From Candidatus Magasanikbacteria bacterium RIFOXYD12_FULL_33_17 (lineage in GTDB: Bacteria > Patescibacteriota > Patescibacteriia > Magasanikbacterales > UBA922), in assembly GCA_001783255.1 (NCBI GenBank), contig MFRB01000115.1, positions 1 to 27,465 of the forward strand: a stretch of DNA of 27,465 nucleotides, in the 5' to 3' direction. Made by a program: the position numbers and the translations under genes. Position 1 is the stretch's first letter; each line of letters begins with the position of its first letter. The notes under the pieces were generated by a model. That model was not told where the DNA came from and searched no databases. It saw nothing but the letters and a program-made list of their open reading frames with translations. Shown piece after piece: positions 24,059 through 27,465 of the stretch.

Positions 24059-24508
24059 TCAAATCTTTTTCTCCAAAACAATCTGATCATCCCAACCTTC
24101 TACTCTAGCTTTTTTGTAGAGTATTCTTTCAAAGCCGTTTTTGTAATAAAAAGAGCGAGTTCTTTCATAAGGCTCGTAATCATCTTCATCTGGCAAAGTT
24201 TCTACTTCAATTGAGGTAAAACCTAATTTTTTGCTTTCATTTTCTAGCCACTTCAACAATTGTTGTCCGATACCTTTTCTTTGTTTTTCTTTTTTTATAC
24301 CCATCCACATTAATAACATTTTTCCACAATAGGATGTATAACATAGGAATCCCAAAACTTGTTTATCTTCTTTTGCTACGACCACACTGTTCAATTCGAA
24401 ATCAATCTTCATGTTTTTTAATCCTTCTTTATTGAACCAGTCCTTTAGATCATTAGCTATTTTTAGTGCTTCTTTTTTGTCATTTTTTGTTGCTTTGGTT
24501 ATTTTCAT
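24059..24508 (-). CDS. GNAT-family N-acetyltransferase
   Basis: A 149-residue acetyl-CoA-dependent acetyltransferase. Motif A, the pyrophosphate-binding loop, reads IKKEKQRKGIGQQLLKWLE (Q/R-x-x-G-x-G/A at about residues 77-83). The following strand TSIEVETLP and the C-terminal FYYKNGFERILYKK (the typical F-Y-x-x-x-G-F motif) complete the fold. The substrate is unknown. It is a separate gene on minus, 72 bases behind the small orphan protein gene. No attC-like site is seen on either side. Confidence 0.9.
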   Translation of the reverse strand: MKITKATKNDKKEALKIANDLKDWFNKEGLKNMKIDFELNSVVVAKEDKQVLGFLCYTSYCGKMLLMWMGIKKEKQRKGIGQQLLKWLENESKKLGFTSIEVETLPDEDDYEPYERTRSFYYKNGFERILYKKARVEGWDDQIVLEKKI

Positions 24509-24580
24509 AGGTGTAATAATTTAATGTAGCTTTTAATTTTTTGTGTCAATAATTTTATTACGATAGTATATTTCAAGGCA

Positions 24581-24925
24581 TTAATCAATCAAAAAATCTA
24601 GTTGTTCTTTTGGTATGCCCATTTCAATTCCGTATTCAATCGCTGGTGTCCATGATTTTTTGTCATCATAATTGAATTCAAATCTTTTGCCATGAAAAAT
24701 AACAATTACGTTTTTATCTTTCCAAAAATGCATATACCATTTAGGTTTGATATTATCGGACAAACGTTTAATATCTTCGTGTGTAATAGAAACAGTATAT
24801 AAGTGCCATCTGTCTGCTGGATTTTCATCGTTTGAAATTTTAGAATCAATAACTTCAAAATCATTAATAACACTATTATCAATCAAACTTTCTTCAACTA
24901 TTGTTCCTTTGTACATATCTGTCAT
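24581..24925 (-). CDS. Small conserved hypothetical protein
   Basis: A 114-residue soluble protein with the memorable ending KPKWYMHFWKDKNVIVIFHGKRFEF, then WTPAIEYGIEMGIPKEQLDF. I remember similar proteins in candidate-phyla bacteria and archaea without an assigned function. The pattern W-Y-M-H-F-W and the acidic C-terminus suggest a small alpha/beta domain. Its ATG overlaps the stop of the APH-like kinase gene by 4 bases, so both are translated from one message, and it may modify or assist the kinase. Confidence 0.8.
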   Translation of the reverse strand: MTDMYKGTIVEESLIDNSVINDFEVIDSKISNDENPADRWHLYTVSITHEDIKRLSDNIKPKWYMHFWKDKNVIVIFHGKRFEFNYDDKKSWTPAIEYGIEMGIPKEQLDFLID

Positions 24926-25521
24926 ATTACTATTTTATAATTATGAGATAATAATTTTTTTTCTAGTTCAATATCAATATTATTTTTAATTCCATTTTTG
25001 ATAAATTTATTTAATGCTTTGTATGCAATAATTTTTTTTATTATCTGAATGTCTTTTTCTGATGCATTTAATTCTATACCTTCAAGATAACTATTAAAAT
25101 AATTTTCATCTTTTATCATCCAAGGATGTGTTGATATAGGAAACCAATCAAAAAAATCTAAATAATCAAGATCACTATAATTATTTCCTATCTGTAAATA
25201 TGTTACATCAATTAATTTTATTCCATGGTCACTTTCAATAATATTCTGTTCATGAAAGTCTCCATGACATAATGTAGAAAAACCAACTGCTGAATTTTTT
25301 ATAAAATTGCTCTTATGAAATTTTCCAAGTTCAATAAATGCTTCTTTTAGATTATTTTTTTTGATTGGTTGTCCATTAATCCATTCAAATTCGATGTATG
25401 GCTTAGGGTCTGTAAGGGAATATTTAATAATTCTTGGTAATAAATTAGTATTAAACTCTTTGTATAGTTCAATTATTTTTTTTGCTTTTTTCGATGAAAA
25501 ATATTTTGTTACAGTTTTCAT
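24922..25521 (-). CDS. APH-like phosphotransferase, short N-lobe
   Basis: A 199-residue small-molecule kinase-like protein. The catalytic loop HGDFHEQN is at residues 86-93 (D88, N93) and the metal-binding Asp is D105 in KLIDVTY, as in aminoglycoside/choline kinases. It begins only about 45 residues before the hinge (IEFEWINGQPI), so most of the ATP-binding N-lobe, including the glycine loop, is missing; family members usually have 250-300 residues. Either the gene was truncated at its 5' end, where attC site A now lies 19 bases upstream, or it is a minimal version. It overlaps the next gene by 4 bases. The substrate is unknown, and resistance should not be assumed. Confidence 0.82.
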   Translation of the reverse strand: MKTVTKYFSSKKAKKIIELYKEFNTNLLPRIIKYSLTDPKPYIEFEWINGQPIKKNNLKEAFIELGKFHKSNFIKNSAVGFSTLCHGDFHEQNIIESDHGIKLIDVTYLQIGNNYSDLDYLDFFDWFPISTHPWMIKDENYFNSYLEGIELNASEKDIQIIKKIIAYKALNKFIKNGIKNNIDIELEKKLLSHNYKIVI

Positions 25522-25539
25522 AAAATCTATATTGATGAT

Positions 25540-25618
25540 GTTTAACGTTGCGCGTGTATGCGATGTTGCGATAGCAATATGGGTGAAGCGTAGCGGAACT
25601 GCATATGACGTGTTAAGT
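25540..25618 (-). other. attC site A (79 bases), last of the array
   Basis: On the minus strand it begins ACTTAAC (R'', 25618-25612) and ends GTTAAAC (R', 25546-25540), fitting RYYYAAC and GTTRRRY. Between them TATGC/GCATA and CGT/ACG pair as an imperfect stem, with a small inner hairpin TTGC-tatc-GCAA. The TAA stop of the protease gene lies inside R''. Confidence 0.82.
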
Positions 25619-26473
25619 GATGTGTAATTTATTTTTTTCTTTGTTGATCAGATTTTCCAGAATGGATTCAAAATCATTAAGCTTTTCAGCTTTGATAACC
25701 AAACCTAGATTATTTGGAATTCGTGATATGGGGCGTACTGTTTGAGTGGTTGGTATATCTACGATCTCTAATTTACCTTCTGCAGTGTGCTGTGGACCAG
25801 CATAAAGAATACCTAATAAATAAATACGTGTGCCAACCACGGTTCCACCACCTTTTTCTTGATACATTCCAGGATTGTATAAAAGCACAGGCGATCCACT
25901 TGAGCCAGGGAAGCAAGCCATGTCAATCATGAATTCTTTTTTGCCGTTATAATCATTATAAGCTGCGGTTGCAGTAATACCTCGACGAACAAGTGGTAAG
26001 TTATTTACTTGATCCCAAATACCGTTTGGATAACCAACCATTATAACATTTTCAATCGCTGTTAGATCATTGAGTTGATCAGGACTTGCGATTAGATCTT
26101 TATTAAAACTTCGGCGAAAAAGTTTTGTTTCTTCAGTATCAAATTGCAAATGCAATGGTTGAGTTGGCATGATTGCAATATCTACATCTTCTTCAGGATG
26201 TAAAATCCACGCTTTTTCAAAGTTCGTGATATTAATATCGTGAAACTTGTTAGGGATAACTTGCCAATCTTTATCACAAACCGTAAATCTTAGTTTCCCT
26301 TGAATTGCATTTGCAATTACATGCTTATTTGTAACAATTGTTGGAACATTCTGTTCGCCGATTTTGAAATTAAAAAAGAATCCCGAACCTGTACTCTTTG
26401 TATTGTCAGGTAGGATGCACTCAATTCGAGTAGTGCAGTGGAGGATCTGGTCAGCAAAACTTTGTTCACTCAT
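25613..26473 (-). CDS. Cytosolic trypsin-like serine protease (integron cassette gene)
   Basis: A 286-residue chymotrypsin-fold serine protease without a signal peptide or membrane helix, so it should act in the cytosol. The triad is H51 (TNKHVI), D98 (EDVDIAIM) and S192 (FPGSSGSPVLL). The region before H51, TGSGFFFNFKIGEQNVPTIV, matches the usual start of the fold. No PDZ domain follows, unlike DegP. It may process a specific partner protein; proteases of this type occur in bacterial conflict systems, but no partner is adjacent. It is the only gene of its cassette: a 20-base T-rich leader separates the ATG from site B, and the stop codon is part of site A. Confidence 0.9.
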   Translation of the reverse strand: MSEQSFADQILHCTTRIECILPDNTKSTGSGFFFNFKIGEQNVPTIVTNKHVIANAIQGKLRFTVCDKDWQVIPNKFHDINITNFEKAWILHPEEDVDIAIMPTQPLHLQFDTEETKLFRRSFNKDLIASPDQLNDLTAIENVIMVGYPNGIWDQVNNLPLVRRGITATAAYNDYNGKKEFMIDMACFPGSSGSPVLLYNPGMYQEKGGGTVVGTRIYLLGILYAGPQHTAEGKLEIVDIPTTQTVRPISRIPNNLGLVIKAEKLNDFESILENLINKEKNKLHIT

Positions 26474-26493
26474 AAAAAAATAAATTACATTTT

Positions 26494-26556
26494 ACTTAAC
26501 GTTTGCGTATCATCTGCTGTGTCGCGGTAGCGCATGGCAGATATACGCTGTTATAT
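26494..26556 (-). other. attC site B (63 bases)
   Basis: On the minus strand R'' is ATATAAC (26556-26550) and R' is GTTAAGT (26500-26494). The inner stem is GCGTAT-ATCTGC (12 bp), perfect apart from a single bulged base at 26511, the extrahelical-base hallmark of attC. The loop contains a short CGCGGTAGCG hairpin. Length is within the normal attC range. Confidence 0.87.
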
Positions 26557-26561
26557 GCTGT

Positions 26562-27347
26562 TTAGTCTTTTGTTTCTACAACAACTATCCCAAAGTAGTC
26601 TTTCAAAGCTTTTCTTGATCCTTTCTCTGCTTTTTCCTTTAAAAATTCTGTTTGCTTTTCTTGATCGGTTAATTGAATAGCTTGAACTACGGATTCTATT
26701 TGATTTTCATTTATTTTCATTCCAAAAAGTGATACAGGGTCTATTATTTTGATATTTTCAATATTTGTTTCTGACAAATTTATTTCGGTCAAATCAGACT
26801 CCTCTATTGTCGCCTCACTTAAATCTGCTTTTGGGAAAATCGCCTCGTAGCCAGAGCCTCCACCAAAATCAGCATTTACCCATCTAGTTTTCTTGAAATT
26901 TCCTTCACTACCGTTAAAATTAAAGAGCCCGCCGGTGTCTTCTGCTGTTGGAGCTTTGCCAGACTCTTTGTGGCGTTTTCTTCTATCAACTAACTTTTCT
27001 GTATAACCAAAAGTTGCTCCACCTGCGTCAACTCTACCAAAAAATACTTCTGGTCCCATGTCTGCAATAGTTGTATCCGTAAAATCAGCACCTTTAATAT
27101 TCGTTCTTATTTCAACAAGAGTGCCGTCTTCTTTTTGTTCCTCACGATATAGACTCATGCCCCGAATATCAGATTCGCGAAAACTTTTTCCTTCAAAATT
27201 TAATCCAGCCAAATCAAGGTCTGTTAAAATCAGATTTTCCAAACTCTCGCCCGTTGCAAGCCTACTTTCTACTTCATCCCTTGTTAATTTTTTAGGTTTT
27301 TCAATCTCTGGTTTTGGTGGCGTAATACCCCTTTCGAATTCATTCAT
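26562..27347 (-). CDS. Pentapeptide-repeat protein (integron cassette gene)
   Basis: A 261-residue soluble protein with degenerate pentapeptide repeats (A/S-D/N-L/F-x-x). They form two blocks, LTDLDLAGLNFEGKSFRESD near residues 40-62 and ADLSEATIEESDLTEINLSE near 175-200. Such repeats fold into a right-handed beta-helix used for protein binding; some mimic DNA and protect gyrase, but that role is not evident here. Between the blocks is a Lys/Arg/Gly-rich insertion, and the last 60 residues are helical and charged. It fills its cassette: the stop is 5 bases from site B, the start about 40 bases from the third site. Confidence 0.82.
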   Translation of the reverse strand: MNEFERGITPPKPEIEKPKKLTRDEVESRLATGESLENLILTDLDLAGLNFEGKSFRESDIRGMSLYREEQKEDGTLVEIRTNIKGADFTDTTIADMGPEVFFGRVDAGGATFGYTEKLVDRRKRHKESGKAPTAEDTGGLFNFNGSEGNFKKTRWVNADFGGGSGYEAIFPKADLSEATIEESDLTEINLSETNIENIKIIDPVSLFGMKINENQIESVVQAIQLTDQEKQTEFLKEKAEKGSRKALKDYFGIVVVETKD

Positions 27348-27386
27348 AGAAACTTAATTAAATTTTTAATATAAAGACTAAATAGT

Positions 27387-27465
27387 ATATAACGCGGAGA
27401 TATCCGAAGTTTACCAAAATTCCATAAAAAAATGAAATTATATTTTGGTAAATTTAGGAGAGCGA
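27387..27465 (-). other. attC-like site C, cut by the window edge
   Basis: ATATAAC at 27387-27393 (GTTATAT on minus) is the exact complement of the far core box of the pentapeptide cassette. Behind it is a hairpin with a perfect 11-bp part TTTACCAAAAT (27410-27420) / ATTTTGGTAAA (27442-27452), which extends imperfectly to about 27401 and 27461. The other core box would lie outside the window. Confidence 0.6.

Larger units (their letters stand above)
25540..27465 (-). mobile_element. Integron cassette array (two cassettes, no integrase in window)
   Basis: Three attC-like sites at 25540-25618, 26494-26556 and from 27387 border two cassettes with one gene each. The core boxes at both ends of each cassette are reciprocal complements: ACTTAAC/GTTAAGT for the protease cassette and ATATAAC/GTTATAT for the pentapeptide cassette. 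This is what excision as a circle with one attC predicts. Genes fill the cassettes almost completely, with stop codons in or near the core box. If gene direction gives the array direction, the integrase would be to the right of the window. A cluster of attC sites lacking integrase is also possible. Confidence 0.82.

Noticed and set aside
24922..25521. Calling the APH-like gene an aminoglycoside resistance gene
   Set aside because: Only the catalytic loop is recognisable, the N-lobe is largely missing, and the family phosphorylates many other substrates.
1..27465. CRISPR arrays
   Set aside because: No set of three or more regularly spaced direct repeats with unique spacers was found; tandem units at 8916 and 22297 have no spacers.
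1..27465. Alternative genetic code with TGA read as Gly or Trp, as in some candidate phyla
   Set aside because: Genes such as the EamA transporter end naturally at TGA, conserved Trp positions use TGG, and no conserved gene contains internal TGA.

Overview
The window reads as about 27 kb of an AT-rich bacterial chromosome with very compact genes, standard genetic code (TGA used as stop, Trp always TGG), almost no Shine-Dalgarno sequences (starts sit in an A/T-rich context such as aaaatATG) and strong intrinsic terminators. Gene content (short zinc-type bL33, many membrane proteins of unknown role, a Patescibacteria-style ATP-grasp/7TM pair, several small orphan proteins) suggests a member of the Candidate Phyla Radiation (Patescibacteria). 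This lineage call is an inference from style; no marker was compared with a database.

Left part (1-21121), all genes on +. It opens with rpmG, a DUF1189-like membrane protein, a tiny zinc-ribbon-like protein and tRNA-Trp. A small unit follows with an orphan ORF, a Nudix hydrolase and a frameshifted MFS transporter. Next is a four-gene exporter locus: lipoprotein, membrane-fusion protein, ABC ATPase and FtsX/MacB-type permease. Then come a sensor unit (small membrane protein, GAF-PAS histidine kinase, stand-alone receiver) and a pair made of a PKD/7TM membrane protein and an ATP-grasp ligase fused to an HExxxH metallopeptidase. The rest is a GT-B glycosyltransferase, an EamA transporter, a membrane-anchored clan GH-A glycosidase and an amino acid permease.

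Right part (21186-27465), all genes on -. This is an accessory region. A class II Fic protein gene is flanked by two copies of the 3' end of the amino acid permease; the second copy differs mainly at synonymous sites. A RhuM-family gene follows with decayed coding sequence behind it, then a GNAT acetyltransferase, a small orphan protein and an APH-like kinase.

The far right holds what I consider the main discovery: integron cassettes. Two complete attC-like sites and the start of a third separate a cytosolic trypsin-like protease and a pentapeptide-repeat protein. The outer core boxes at the two ends of each cassette are perfectly complementary (ACTTAAC/GTTAAGT and ATATAAC/GTTATAT), as cassette excision and circularisation predict. 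No integrase lies in the window.

Many of the spacers between + strand genes contain AT-rich imperfect palindromes or short reiterated words, different from spacer to spacer; these are listed separately.
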